Program-made: the position numbers and the translations under genes
The notes under the pieces: generated by a model
What the model saw: the letters and a program-made list of their open reading frames with translations, nothing else
What the model was told of the DNA's origin: nothing
Databases searched by the model: none
Shown: one piece after another, positions 26,677 to 34,396 of the stretch
Layout: every line of letters starts with the position of its first letter
How positions within the stretch are numbered: the first letter of the stretch is position 1
Assembly (NCBI GenBank): GCA_025449845.1
Contig: JANWIP010000019.1
Coordinates: 1-64,000, forward strand
DNA from: Solirubrobacteraceae bacterium
GTDB lineage: Bacteria; Actinomycetota; Thermoleophilia; Solirubrobacterales; Solirubrobacteraceae
Direction: 5' to 3'
DNA length: 64,000 nt

Positions 26677-27243
26677 TTAGAGGTGCAGCTGTCCGATGAC
26701 CTGCACGGTGGCGTTGTCGGTGTTGCGGTTGATCGTGCCATATACCTGTCCAGTGCCTTTGGCATGCGCATAGTGGCCGCTGCCGTGGCTGACGCTGATC
26801 GACCCGCCGAAGCTTGCAAATTCGCCCTGCCCGGCGTTGAATTTCGCCGTCCCGCGCCCTGTGATCGTGCCGCCGTGCAGGTAGATCGTGAACCCCACCT
26901 GCACCGTGCTGGTGCCGATCGTCAGGCTCGCCCGCACGCTTCCTGGCAGCGTCCCCGTGATCTTGCCTTCCTCGATCAGCGTACTGCTCGCGCTATTGGG
27001 ATTGGCCAGATGCAACTGGCCCTTGTCGCTCACCTGGAGTGTCTTCGCCGCGCGTGCAGTGGCTGAGGCGCTCGCCATCCTGGCGGCCAGCGCCGTGGCT
27101 GGCAGTGCCGCGGCGCCTAGCGCGAGGCATGCCGCGACGGCGAGGGTCAGCAAGCTCGCGGTTGGCGGCTTGCGCCTATGCCACGGTTCATCCTCAGGCT
27201 GCCCCAGCTCAGCGGAATTGCATATACGTTTCCACAAACTCAT
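26677..27243 (-). CDS. Secreted beta-barrel-like protein, unknown function
   Basis: 188 residues. Long N-region then signal peptide LLTLAVAACLALGAAALPATALA. Mature part is a repetitive beta pattern: GKITGTLPGSVRASLTIG, VGFTIYLHGGTITGRGTAKF, FGGSISVSHGSGHYAHAKGTGQVYGTINR, resembling allene-oxide-cyclase-like or dirigent-like barrels. It precedes the secreted gene at 26654 by 22 bases, likely one operon. Confidence 0.65.
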   Translation of the reverse strand: MSLWKRICNSAELGQPEDEPWHRRKPPTASLLTLAVAACLALGAAALPATALAARMASASATARAAKTLQVSDKGQLHLANPNSASSTLIEEGKITGTLPGSVRASLTIGTSTVQVGFTIYLHGGTITGRGTAKFNAGQGEFASFGGSISVSHGSGHYAHAKGTGQVYGTINRNTDNATVQVIGQLHL

Positions 27244-27403
27244 ACTGTCCCTATCATCTCATAGAAGCCTTTTGTCTGCGGCCCGGGCGACCCGGTCGTG
27301 TCCCGGCCCTTTGTAGCGTATCGGCTACATAGAGCAAGCGTGGCAGTTGGCTCGGACGGGCCCAGTTGATGGCCGCGAGCAGCGCTCCGTAAGGCGCAAA
27401 TCA

Positions 27404-27432
27404 CGGCCCCGGCTCGCATCTCGCCGGGGCCG
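27404..27432. terminator. Strong GC hairpin
   Basis: Perfect 10-bp stem CGGCCCCGGC / GCCGGGGCCG with a nine-base loop. No T-run. It could end a short minus-strand transcript from 27665 or form a transcript barrier. Confidence 0.5.
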
Positions 27433-27461
27433 AGGGCCTGCAAGCAGGTGTTTCTGACTGC

Positions 27462-27665
27462 TCAGCCGTTGCGCTGACGCAGGCGCTCGCCTGGGTGCCG
27501 CGACGCTGTGACGTCGGCTCCTTCGGCGTGCCCGCCTCGCGCGATGCTCGCCAGGCGATAGCGACGAATCGGCTGCTGCCGTCCGCCCTCCTGCCCGGTC
27601 TGCTCCGGCAGCAGCAGGAAGCGCCGCTGGGGCTGATCGTCGTGGCTTGAGAATGATGGGCTCAT
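27462..27665 (-). CDS. Doubtful small ORF
   Basis: 67 codons, hydrophilic, Gln/Arg rich (SSHDDQPQRRFLLLPEQTGQ). No family resemblance and no ribosome site; the hairpin at 27404-27432 follows its stop by about 30 bases, which is the only support. Confidence 0.25.
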   Translation of the reverse strand: MSPSFSSHDDQPQRRFLLLPEQTGQEGGRQQPIRRYRLASIARGGHAEGADVTASRHPGERLRQRNG

Positions 27666-28000
27666 AGTTGAGCATCTTTGCGCTTGATCCCCCGCAAGGC
27701 TTTGGCCTTCAGTCCAAAATGTCGACCCCGCGGGTGCCTGGGATGCGTTTCGCTGGTCGCCATGGTCTGGTCTCGACTCGCTGAGATCTGCGCCTGCACG
27801 GATCGAATGTTTTGCCTCATCTGAACTTTATACGAGTAGGCCGGCGTAAAGGTCCAGGCAGACGCTCACCGTTGCTGCTCTTGCGCATATTGCGATTGTC
27901 ACGTTGGCCATCTCGACGTCGATTGCGCTCGCTTGAAGCTCAGCGTAGGGCAAGACCCCTCAAGTCAACCGCCATCGTCGTAGGTACCAGGATTGGTGAT
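27666..28000. other. Intergenic stretch without visible genes
   Basis: 335 bases between the doubtful ORF and vapC. I see no gene, tRNA or long repeat. Confidence 0.6.
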
Positions 28001-28396
28001 CTAACTGTACAGCCGCAATGGAGTGCACTTCGCAAGACGATCGAAGTCGGTGTCGGCGTGCAGAAGCGGTGCGCCCGTTCGCACACAGGGCGCCGCGATT
28101 AGACAGTCGAGGGTCTTACGAATCGTCTCACCCGCATGACGCGCCATGCGATATAGATCCGCAGCCAGGACAAAATCATCGAGACCGTCCAGGCGCAGTA
28201 TCGGGAAGGACCTCAGATGGCGCTCGACGAGACGCGCCTCTCGATCGGAGCGAAGCCCCTGCAAGATCTCCGTGACCACGATGTCGGTGAGGGCGATCGG
28301 CTCCCCTCCCTCAATCAATTCGATGCAACGTTCGGCCTGCGGGGTGTCCCGCTCGTTGAACACGTCTATCCAAACGCTGGTGTCGACGACGATCAC
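28001..28396 (-). CDS. vapC: VapC-family PIN-domain toxin
   Basis: 131 residues from GTG 28396, which overlaps the antitoxin stop (GTGA). PIN nuclease acidic residues: VIVVDTSVWIDVF, VVTEILQGL, TLDCLIAA, HADTDFDRLA. Would cleave RNA, usually tRNA, when released from VapB. Longer frame upstream to 28435 overlaps the antitoxin and is unlikely to be used. Confidence 0.88.
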   Translation of the reverse strand: MIVVDTSVWIDVFNERDTPQAERCIELIEGGEPIALTDIVVTEILQGLRSDREARLVERHLRSFPILRLDGLDDFVLAADLYRMARHAGETIRKTLDCLIAAPCVRTGAPLLHADTDFDRLAKCTPLRLYS

Positions 28397-28590
28397 GGGC
28401 GCCCGCGACGACTCTCCTGCAGGTCGCCTTCCCAACGGACTCGCCCGCGTAGGTCCAGTACGCCTATACGCCTGTGGCGGGCAACCAGCTCGCGTAGCGC
28501 CACATCGACGGCTTCGCGCTTCGTGCGAGCCCCAATCAGCTCCTGGGCCTCCTGCAGCACGCCGTCATCAATCTCGATGTTAGTGCGCAT
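28393..28590 (-). CDS. vapB: VapB-family antitoxin
   Basis: 65 residues: MRTNIEIDDGVLQEAQELIG, TKREAVDVALRELV; the ribbon-helix-helix VapB type. The C-terminal RVRWEGDLQESR is the toxin-wrapping tail. It should repress its own operon through the inverted repeat just upstream. Confidence 0.85.
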   Translation of the reverse strand: MRTNIEIDDGVLQEAQELIGARTKREAVDVALRELVARHRRIGVLDLRGRVRWEGDLQESRRGRP

Positions 28591-28600
28591 GCACTACAGC

Positions 28601-28620
28601 ATACACATCCGCAGGTGTAT
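28601..28620. promoter_or_regulatory. Inverted repeat upstream of vapB
   Basis: Arms ATACAC and GTGTAT separated by eight bases, 11 bases upstream of the vapB start. Fits an autoregulatory operator. Confidence 0.45.
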
Positions 28621-28756
28621 CCTGAGTGCCTCCCAGCAAGGGCCTCGGGCGGCAGATCGAGGGGCTGTGACGGGGCACCATCACTACACAGACTAAGCCG
28701 CTGCGCCCGTCAGGGTTCGAATAACTAGAACTAGACCTGTGGTAGGCTCCGAATTC

Positions 28757-29524
28757 GTGAACGGTGTGAGTTTTGTCGCCCGCGCTGCGAGTCTGGTTGC
28801 TCTTGGACTGGTAGCCGCTCTGCTAGCGGCTGGGTGTGGGACGAGCAGCGTCGATGCTGCCGGCGACGCCAGTGGGCCTATCAGCATCGGCTCGACTAGC
28901 GGGCTCAGTAAGTCGCAGCTTTACCGGGTACCGTCAGGGTCGATGGAACCGACGCTACCTATCGGTACGAGGGTCGTCGTGCAGAAGGGGCGGCCAACCG
29001 TGGGAGCCATTGTGGTCTACCACCCGCCAGAAGGCGCCGAACGTGAGGAGTGTGGGCCTAAGCCCCACGTCATCAGACTCGGCGAGGCCGCTTGCGATGC
29101 GCCCATTCCTGAAGAGTCCAAAATCGAGTACATCAAGCGCGTCGTCGCCGGGCCCAACGACGAAATCTATGTTCGACGGGGCCACGTCTATCGGAAGGCC
29201 AATGGTTCAGGCGAGTTCGTACGCGAGAGTGATTCCTACATCCGCGCTTGCGGCGTCAGCCCAGAGTGCGATTTCCCGGTCCCGATCAAGATTCCAGCCG
29301 GGCACTGGTTTTTGATGGGAGACAACCGTGGAGAGTCCGACGACAGCCGCTTCCATGGACCCGTGCCGACGGCGTGGATCGTTGGCATGGCAACCTGGAT
29401 CACACAGCATGTGCCCCACTTGCATCCGGGACAAGTCCCGGCGCTAACGACGGAGCTACGACGCCGGGGGTGGACAGACACGGATATCGAGCAGCGCGTC
29501 ACGCCATACGTTCCTAGCCACTGA
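28757..29524 (+). CDS. Signal peptidase I (S26)-like protein with a lipoprotein signal
   Basis: About 255 residues from GTG 28757 (GTG 28739 is also possible). Box B VPSGSMEPTLPIGTRVVV with the catalytic Ser, box D YIKRVVAGPNDEI with the general-base Lys, box E GDNRGESDDSRFHGPV: all catalytic elements present. The N-terminus is not the usual plain anchor but SLVALGLVAALLAAGC, a lipobox with Cys, followed by a Ser/Gly/Asp linker. So it is probably a lipid-anchored peptidase. A 40-residue hydrophilic C-terminal extension ends the protein. It sits among toxin-antitoxin genes and is unlikely to be the housekeeping LepB. Confidence 0.8.
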   Translation: MNGVSFVARAASLVALGLVAALLAAGCGTSSVDAAGDASGPISIGSTSGLSKSQLYRVPSGSMEPTLPIGTRVVVQKGRPTVGAIVVYHPPEGAEREECGPKPHVIRLGEAACDAPIPEESKIEYIKRVVAGPNDEIYVRRGHVYRKANGSGEFVRESDSYIRACGVSPECDFPVPIKIPAGHWFLMGDNRGESDDSRFHGPVPTAWIVGMATWITQHVPHLHPGQVPALTTELRRRGWTDTDIEQRVTPYVPSH

Positions 29525-29730
29525 GCCCGACTGCCCTCAGCGCGACCTGCTGGCGGCGTTACCCCCAGTTGCCGGCAGATCTTGCGCGCAAGGCCGTAGT
29601 CGATCTCTCTATGACGCGGCACGACTGAGCGTGCTCCTTGCGTGCCGGCCCATCGTGCATGGTTCCCGCCCTCGTCTACTTGGCGGCAGCCATGAGCGCG
29701 CAAGTGGCGCTCGAGGTCGCGTCGCTTCAT
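29236..29730 (-). CDS. hicA: HicA-family toxin with a ~100-residue antisense extension
   Basis: First 62 residues are a normal HicA: MKRRDLERHLRAHGCRQVDEGGNH, VPRHREIDYGLARKICRQLGV, with the catalytic His in GGNHARW. HicA proteins normally end here, at about 29544. In this frame no stop occurs and translation would run a further 100 codons antisense to the 3' end of the signal-peptidase gene. The original stop appears lost. Start ATG overlaps the HicB stop (ATGA). Confidence 0.7.
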   Translation of the reverse strand: MKRRDLERHLRAHGCRQVDEGGNHARWAGTQGARSVVPRHREIDYGLARKICRQLGVTPPAGRAEGSRAQWLGTYGVTRCSISVSVHPRRRSSVVSAGTCPGCKWGTCCVIQVAMPTIHAVGTGPWKRLSSDSPRLSPIKNQCPAGILIGTGKSHSGLTPQARM

Positions 29731-29948
29731 GCAGCGATCGTAAGATGCAGCGCTTCACGCTCGCGCCGATCGTCGGCGTTGCCGGGCTCCGGGGAGAGCA
29801 TCAGCCGCAACGCATCGATGACGTTTGCGCGCGCCTCCCCCCGCGTACGGCCCTGGCTGAAGACACCGTCCACCTCAGGGATCGACGCGATAACCCAGCC
29901 TTCATCTCCGGGCTCATAGACGATCGTCAAATCAAGCTGCTCAGGCAC
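29727..29948 (-). CDS. hicB: HicB-family antitoxin
   Basis: About 73 residues from GTG 29948: LDLTIVYEPGDEGWVIASIPEVDG, FSQGRTRGEARANVIDALRLML, the partial RNase H fold of HicB. Upstream frame is degenerate mazF-like sequence, so the GTG is preferred though its ribosome site is poor. Gene order is antitoxin first, toxin second, with ATGA overlap. Confidence 0.8.
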   Translation of the reverse strand: MPEQLDLTIVYEPGDEGWVIASIPEVDGVFSQGRTRGEARANVIDALRLMLSPEPGNADDRREREALHLTIAA

Positions 29949-30190
29949 AAGCCAAAAGGATACCGTCCCTGGAGGGCACCACAGACGGGCAGCCTCCACC
30001 GTCGAGGGAACCCGAGAGCCGCGGATACGCGTGGTGGCGCAACAGAGGGGACGGAGATGGCGGGAAGATTCTCGAAATCTCCGTGGCCTCTGATCAGACA
30101 GCTCCATGAGGAGCGGTTTGGATCGCGAGACGCCTCAAGCCCCGATGCGCGCTGATAGGGCGCCCACCAAACCTCGCCGCGTCTCACCAC
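29927..30190 (-). pseudogene. Decayed MazF/PemK-like toxin
   Basis: Begins MVRRGEVWWAPY, the start signature of MazF endoribonucleases, then family resemblance fades and no later MazF motif is readable in this frame or the other two. The GTG start overlaps the preceding antitoxin stop, as in intact mazEF. Read as a truncated or frame-disrupted toxin; its 3' end runs into hicB. Confidence 0.6.
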
Positions 30191-30390
30191 GGCTCGTGCC
30201 CGGCTGCCCGCTCCTCCTTGGCGAGCCTCTGCATCGTCTCTTCGAACGCAACCTCATGAAGCCCGGATATGTCGCCCCACTCGTCGGCGCCGTCGCCCGC
30301 GTGATCACGCTGAACGGCCCTCAGCGCGATCTCGGCGTCGTGCTCGCTCCAGCCCGATGCTTCTTGCAGAAGCTGCTCCTTCGCGGTCAT
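30184..30390 (-). CDS. Antitoxin partner of the decayed MazF-like toxin
   Basis: 68 residues, acidic: MTAKEQLLQEASGWSEHDAE, ALRAVQRDH, EWGDI, ETMQRLAKEE. Located immediately upstream of, and overlapping, the MazF-like remnant. Looks intact while the toxin does not, a common outcome when toxins are inactivated. Confidence 0.6.
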   Translation of the reverse strand: MTAKEQLLQEASGWSEHDAEIALRAVQRDHAGDGADEWGDISGLHEVAFEETMQRLAKEERAAGHEPW

Positions 30391-30468
30391 GGGGAGTTCG
30401 ATGATAGTTCATGGTGCCGACCCGACTGGCATAGAGATTTCGAGCTATGCCCACGTAGACGGCGAAAA

Positions 30469-30557
30469 CGGAGAGGGAGGGATTCGAACCCTCGAACGAG
30501 GTTTCCCCCGTTACGCGATTTCCAGTCGCGCCCGTTCAACCGCTCCGGCACCTCTCC
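30469..30557 (-). tRNA. tRNA-Ser (anticodon GGA)
   Basis: 89-base cloverleaf on the minus strand: acceptor GGAGAGG paired with CCTCTCC, anticodon loop CTGGAAA, long class II variable arm, T loop TTCGAAT, discriminator G. The 3' end faces the toxin-antitoxin cluster at lower coordinates. Confidence 0.95.
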
Positions 30558-30672
30558 GGGCACTGCGATGCTATGAGAACCCTGTGCGGTGGATATCCAC
30601 CGTCGTGAGCTCCGAGCGGCAGCCACAGGCTACGACACAAGCGGGGAGAGGCGCTGCTAGGCTGCGCTGCCT

Positions 30673-30837
30673 ATGTTGCTCCTCGCCAGCGCAGCCGTTT
30701 CCAAGGACATTGGCCTCATCGTCACCTTCATCGGGATCGGCATCGTCGTCAACATCATCGTCATCTACATCGCCGTGCAGGTGAGCGGCGAGCGCCATCA
30801 GAACCAGGAGCACCTCTCGCGCCGCTCCGGCGTCTGA
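30673..30837 (+). CDS. Small single-helix membrane protein
   Basis: 54 codons: a short polar start, helix IGLIVTFIGIGIVVNIIVIYIAV, then a charged tail with QNQEHLSRR. Composition and clear helix support a real small protein, though the ribosome site is weak. Function unknown. Confidence 0.55.
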   Translation: MLLLASAAVSKDIGLIVTFIGIGIVVNIIVIYIAVQVSGERHQNQEHLSRRSGV

Positions 30838-30918
30838 GCTTCAGCTCCGGGGTCTCGGTGCTTGTCGGCCCCGCCTGCCAGACCGTGCGGTGTCTGACCG
30901 TCCGCCGCGGCGTCTGAT

Positions 30919-31971
30919 TCAGGCCACGAAGACCGGCGTGCCCACGGGGGTGCGGCTGTAGAGCGCGATCACGTCGGGGATGCGCATGCGCACGCAGCCG
31001 TGCGAGGCGTCGTGCCCGATCGAGGAGTACTCCGAGGGGTCGATGCCGTGGATTCCCGCGCCCCCGTTAAAGGCCATGAAGCGCGCCTTCAGCGGGTCCT
31101 GGGGGCCGGGGGGGATCGTCTTGCCCGCCAGCGAGCCCGCCCACGCCGAGTTGGGGACCAGCCAGGGGGGGTCCACCTCCTTCCACTGGATCGCATACAG
31201 GCCCGGGGAGGTTTCCAGGCCCTGCATGCCTACCGCGATTTCGTAGGTCGAGGCCAGCTTGAGGTGTTCGTAGAAGCGCAGCGTGAAGGCATTGCGATCG
31301 ATCACGATGTAGGCGGGGTACTTGGTTGCCAGCTGCGCCGTCGTCACGGCGGGGTGGACGATGTGCGCGGGCGCGCGTACCGAGCTTGCCACGAGGGCCC
31401 CGGTGAGGGCCCGTCCCACGCGGGCGCGCAGCAGCTTTGCGTCGAGCACCACGCCGCTGTGGCCCTGCACCTCGCTGAGGCCCGTGGCGGTCGGCTGCAC
31501 GGAGGCGTTCACCGCCGGGTGGTCTACCTCCGAGCTCACGCGTTCGGCGAATTCGCGCACCGCCACGTGCGAGTAGTGGGCGTGCAGCGGGATGTTGCGG
31601 TGCACACTGCCGCCGAACAGTCCACGCGCGGTGCGCGCGAAGATCGATCCTTCGCGGCTCGCGCTCACGGCCTGTTCCACCAGGCTCGCCGCGTCGACCG
31701 TCAGGCCAGCGTCGCGGCCCGTGATGTGCCATGTGCGCGTGCCGTAGTGAACCGTCACCGGCTGCCGCGTGCGCCTCGCCAGTTCAGCTCGCAGCTTCAC
31801 CGTCGCCGCCGAGGCGCTCAGGCCGCCCACGGGCACCCCGCCGATGCTCACGCCGTTGGCGATGTTCTCGCGGCGTGAGTGGTCATAGGCGTACATCGCC
31901 AGCAGCGCCACCACCAGCACGCCCAGCAGGCCGGCGATCAGGAACGTTGGAGTTCGGCGGGCGGTGCTCAT
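30919..31971 (-). CDS. L,D-transpeptidase (YkuD) with N-terminal peptidoglycan-binding-like domains
   Basis: 350 residues. Membrane anchor FLIAGLLGVLVVALLAMYAY, then two beta-rich PG-binding_4/VanW-associated repeats (NGVSIGGVPVGGLS onward), then the YkuD domain: YIVIDRNAFTLRFYEHLKL, GIHGIDP, and catalytic SHGCVRMRIPD with His and Cys. Forms 3-3 cross-links in cell-wall peptidoglycan outside the membrane. Its start codon region lies in a 23-bp tandem duplication. Confidence 0.92.
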   Translation of the reverse strand: MSTARRTPTFLIAGLLGVLVVALLAMYAYDHSRRENIANGVSIGGVPVGGLSASAATVKLRAELARRTRQPVTVHYGTRTWHITGRDAGLTVDAASLVEQAVSASREGSIFARTARGLFGGSVHRNIPLHAHYSHVAVREFAERVSSEVDHPAVNASVQPTATGLSEVQGHSGVVLDAKLLRARVGRALTGALVASSVRAPAHIVHPAVTTAQLATKYPAYIVIDRNAFTLRFYEHLKLASTYEIAVGMQGLETSPGLYAIQWKEVDPPWLVPNSAWAGSLAGKTIPPGPQDPLKARFMAFNGGAGIHGIDPSEYSSIGHDASHGCVRMRIPDVIALYSRTPVGTPVFVA

Positions 31972-32006
31972 CGGCTTCTCAGGGCGGTGCTCATCGGCTG
32001 CTCAGG
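31961..32006. repeat. 23-bp tandem duplication covering the transpeptidase start
   Basis: 31961-31983 and 31984-32006 differ at one base. On the minus strand each copy holds an ATG; the upstream one opens an eight-codon frame (MSTALRSR) whose TGA overlaps the true ATG. Confidence 0.9.
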
Positions 32007-32171
32007 CTGGCTCCACGTGCGAGACGACCCTCCACGAGGCGGGGGACTCCAGACCACTGGCCGAGCCTCGACGCACCCGTCCCCCGCGCGAGACGCGACT
32101 CGATCGTCCCAGTCTACCCTCGGATTGAACGTTTCAGTCCCCATGCAAGAGGACTTTCTTCAGAGTACGCC

Positions 32172-33512
32172 CTAGACCTGCTGATAGATCAAAAAGACGT
32201 TCAGGGCCGTTATCAGGGCGGCCAGCCCACCGGCCGCGATCGTCGTGGGCAGGCGATTCACGTGCACGCCCATCACGCTGCGCCTGCTGGTCAGCAGCAC
32301 CAGCGGGATCAGCGCCAGCGGAATACCGAACGACAGCACCACCTGGCTGAACACCAGCACTTCCGTGGGTCCGAAGCCGAGCGCCAGTACGAGGATCGCC
32401 GGCAGCATCGTCAACAGCCGCCGCAGGAACAGGGGAATGTTGAAGCCTACGAAGCCGCGCATCACCAGCTGTCCCGCATATGTGCCCACCGAGGAGGACG
32501 AAGCTCCCGAGGCCAGCAGCGCCACCGCGAACGCCAGCGCCGCGCCGCCGCCTACCAGCTGCGCGAAGCCCGCGTGGGCCTCGCTCAGCGTGCTTACTTC
32601 CGTGTGGCCTGTGCCGTGGAAGAGCTTCGCTGCCACCGCCAGCATCGCCATGTTCACCAGGCCCGCCAGCCCCAGCGCCACGATCACGTCCACGCGCTCA
32701 TAGCGCAGAACCTTTGCGCGCTCGCGGTCATCGCGCACCGGCGTGCGTCCGTTCGTCAGCGCCGAGTGCAGGTAGATCACGTGCGGCATCACCGTCGCGC
32801 CAATGATCCCCACCGCCAGATACAGGCTGGAGGTGCCCGCCAGATGGGGGGACAGGCCGTCCAGCGACTCCCGCGCCGAGGGGCCGATCTTCAGTGCCTC
32901 ATACAGAAAGCCCATGAAGACGATGCCCAGCAGCGCCGACACCGCCAGCTCAAAGCGGCGGTGGCCGCGGCTCTGCAGGTGCAGGATCGCGAACGCGATC
33001 ACTCCCGTCATCAGCCCCGCCGGCAGCATCGGCACGCCGAACAGCAGATTCAGCCCCAGTGCCGCGCCTACGAACTCCGCCACATCGGTGGCCATCGCCA
33101 TGATCTCCGCCTGCACCCACATCGCCCACGACGCCTCGCGCGGGTAGCGCCGCCGGAACAGCTCTGGCAGGCTCGCGTCCGTCACGATCCCGAGCTTCGC
33201 CGACAGGTACTGGATCAGCATCGCCATCAGATTGGCCACCAGCACCACCCACAGCAGCAGGTACCCGAACTTCGCTCCCCCCTGGATGTTCGTCGCGAAG
33301 TTGCCCGGGTCCACATAGGCGATGGCCGCCACGAACGATGGTCCCAGCATGCTCAGCATCGCCCGCACCCGCCCGCGCGCGAACAGCGTTTCCAGTGCGC
33401 TAGGCGCGATGCCAGCGGTGGCGCTGCCGGCAGCCGCGCCGGGCGCGGGCAGCGCGGCCCCACCCACTCCTTCCAAAACAGGCGCCGTGCTCCGCGGCGG
33501 AATCGGCGTCAT
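32172..33512 (-). CDS. mntH: Nramp-family divalent metal (Mn2+) transporter
   Basis: 446 residues, about 11 membrane helices. Metal-site motifs: DPGNFATNIQGG in helix 1 and MPHVIYLHSAL in helix 6. Proton-coupled Mn/Fe import. Overlaps the regulator gene by ATGA (33509-33512), so expression is tied to it. N-terminal Pro/Ala/Gly-rich tail of about 45 residues is cytosolic. Confidence 0.93.
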   Translation of the reverse strand: MTPIPPRSTAPVLEGVGGAALPAPGAAAGSATAGIAPSALETLFARGRVRAMLSMLGPSFVAAIAYVDPGNFATNIQGGAKFGYLLLWVVLVANLMAMLIQYLSAKLGIVTDASLPELFRRRYPREASWAMWVQAEIMAMATDVAEFVGAALGLNLLFGVPMLPAGLMTGVIAFAILHLQSRGHRRFELAVSALLGIVFMGFLYEALKIGPSARESLDGLSPHLAGTSSLYLAVGIIGATVMPHVIYLHSALTNGRTPVRDDRERAKVLRYERVDVIVALGLAGLVNMAMLAVAAKLFHGTGHTEVSTLSEAHAGFAQLVGGGAALAFAVALLASGASSSSVGTYAGQLVMRGFVGFNIPLFLRRLLTMLPAILVLALGFGPTEVLVFSQVVLSFGIPLALIPLVLLTSRRSVMGVHVNRLPTTIAAGGLAALITALNVFLIYQQV

Positions 33513-34264
33513 GCAACACCTTCGCGGGTCGGGGTCCGGGAGGGGGGCGAGGCGATGTGAGCTCGTTCCTGTCCCAGCTGATTCGGGCCCATCTCCACGC
33601 GCATCGCCTGTGCCAGCTGGCCGCCGAGCGCGTGCTCGGCGCCGCTTGCGCCGAAGCTCACCAGCAGTGGCCCGCCGAAGGGCTGGTGCTCGAGCACCTC
33701 AAACGCGTCGCCTGGGGAGATGCCCAGGCCCGCCAGGTAGCGCAGCATCTCGGGGTCCGCGTCGGAGACTCGCACGAACACCCCGCGCTCTCCTGCCGCC
33801 ATGCTGTCGAGCGCGCGCGTGGGGGTCTCCGCCAGCTCCAGCTCCGCTGTGGGGATCGGATCGCCGTGGGGGTCTGCCGTCGGGTTTCCCAGCTTCGCCG
33901 CGATCAGCTCCTCGAGCTCCTCGCTGAGCACGTGCTCCAGCACCTCCGCCTCGGCGTGCACCCGGTCCCATGGCATCTGCAGCGTCTCCGCCAGGAACAG
34001 CTCCAGCAGGCGGTGATGGCGGATCACCTCCAGCGCCACCTTGCGCCCTTTTGCCGTCAGCGTCACGCCGCGGTAGGGCACGTGCACGATCAGCTCTAGC
34101 TCGCCTAGTTTCTTCAGCATCGCCGACACCGACCCCGCCGTGATCTCCAGCCGCTCCGCCAGTGCGTTCGTGGAAACCGGCTCTTCGTGGCGCGATTCCA
34201 GCGTAAAGATCGCCTTGCAGTAGTCCTCCACCGCCGGTGTCCGCGTGATGTCTCGTGCCGCCAT
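33509..34264 (-). CDS. mntR: DtxR/MntR-family metalloregulator
   Basis: About 251 residues: N-terminal winged helix TPAVEDYCKAIFTLESRHEEPVSTNALAERL, metal-binding dimer domain HHRLLELFLAETLQM...HAEAEVLEHVLSEE with conserved His/Glu, and a C-terminal FeoA/SH3-like part (GVFVRVSDADPEMLRYLAGLGI). First gene of an operon with the Nramp transporter. ATG 34264 is preferred over 34282 because the -10 lies only a few bases upstream of 34264, which suggests a leaderless message. Confidence 0.9.
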   Translation of the reverse strand: MAARDITRTPAVEDYCKAIFTLESRHEEPVSTNALAERLEITAGSVSAMLKKLGELELIVHVPYRGVTLTAKGRKVALEVIRHHRLLELFLAETLQMPWDRVHAEAEVLEHVLSEELEELIAAKLGNPTADPHGDPIPTAELELAETPTRALDSMAAGERGVFVRVSDADPEMLRYLAGLGISPGDAFEVLEHQPFGGPLLVSFGASGAEHALGGQLAQAMRVEMGPNQLGQERAHIASPPSRTPTREGVA

Positions 34265-34270
34265 TAAAAG

Positions 34271-34306
34271 AAGTTTAGCCATGCCAAGAATTTTGTCAAG
34301 GCATGG
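34271..34306 (-). promoter_or_regulatory. Promoter and inverted repeat of the mntR-mntH operon
   Basis: Minus-strand TTGACA (34299-34294) and TAAACT (34277-34272) with 16-base spacing. Arms CCATGCC and GGCATGG (34279-34285, 34300-34306) flank the spacer region. Placement suits autorepression by the metalloregulator. Confidence 0.55.
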
Positions 34307-34396
34307 GGTGGCGAGCGCTTGTGCTCATCGCCGCGGTAGGTGTCTAATAGGGGTCGCAACGCGCGCGTCCGTCCTTTTGTAAAAGATGCATCCCCA

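Noticed and set aside
31000-33560. Large plus-strand frames opposite the transpeptidase and Nramp genes
   Set aside because: Arg/His/Gln-rich shadow translations without motifs.
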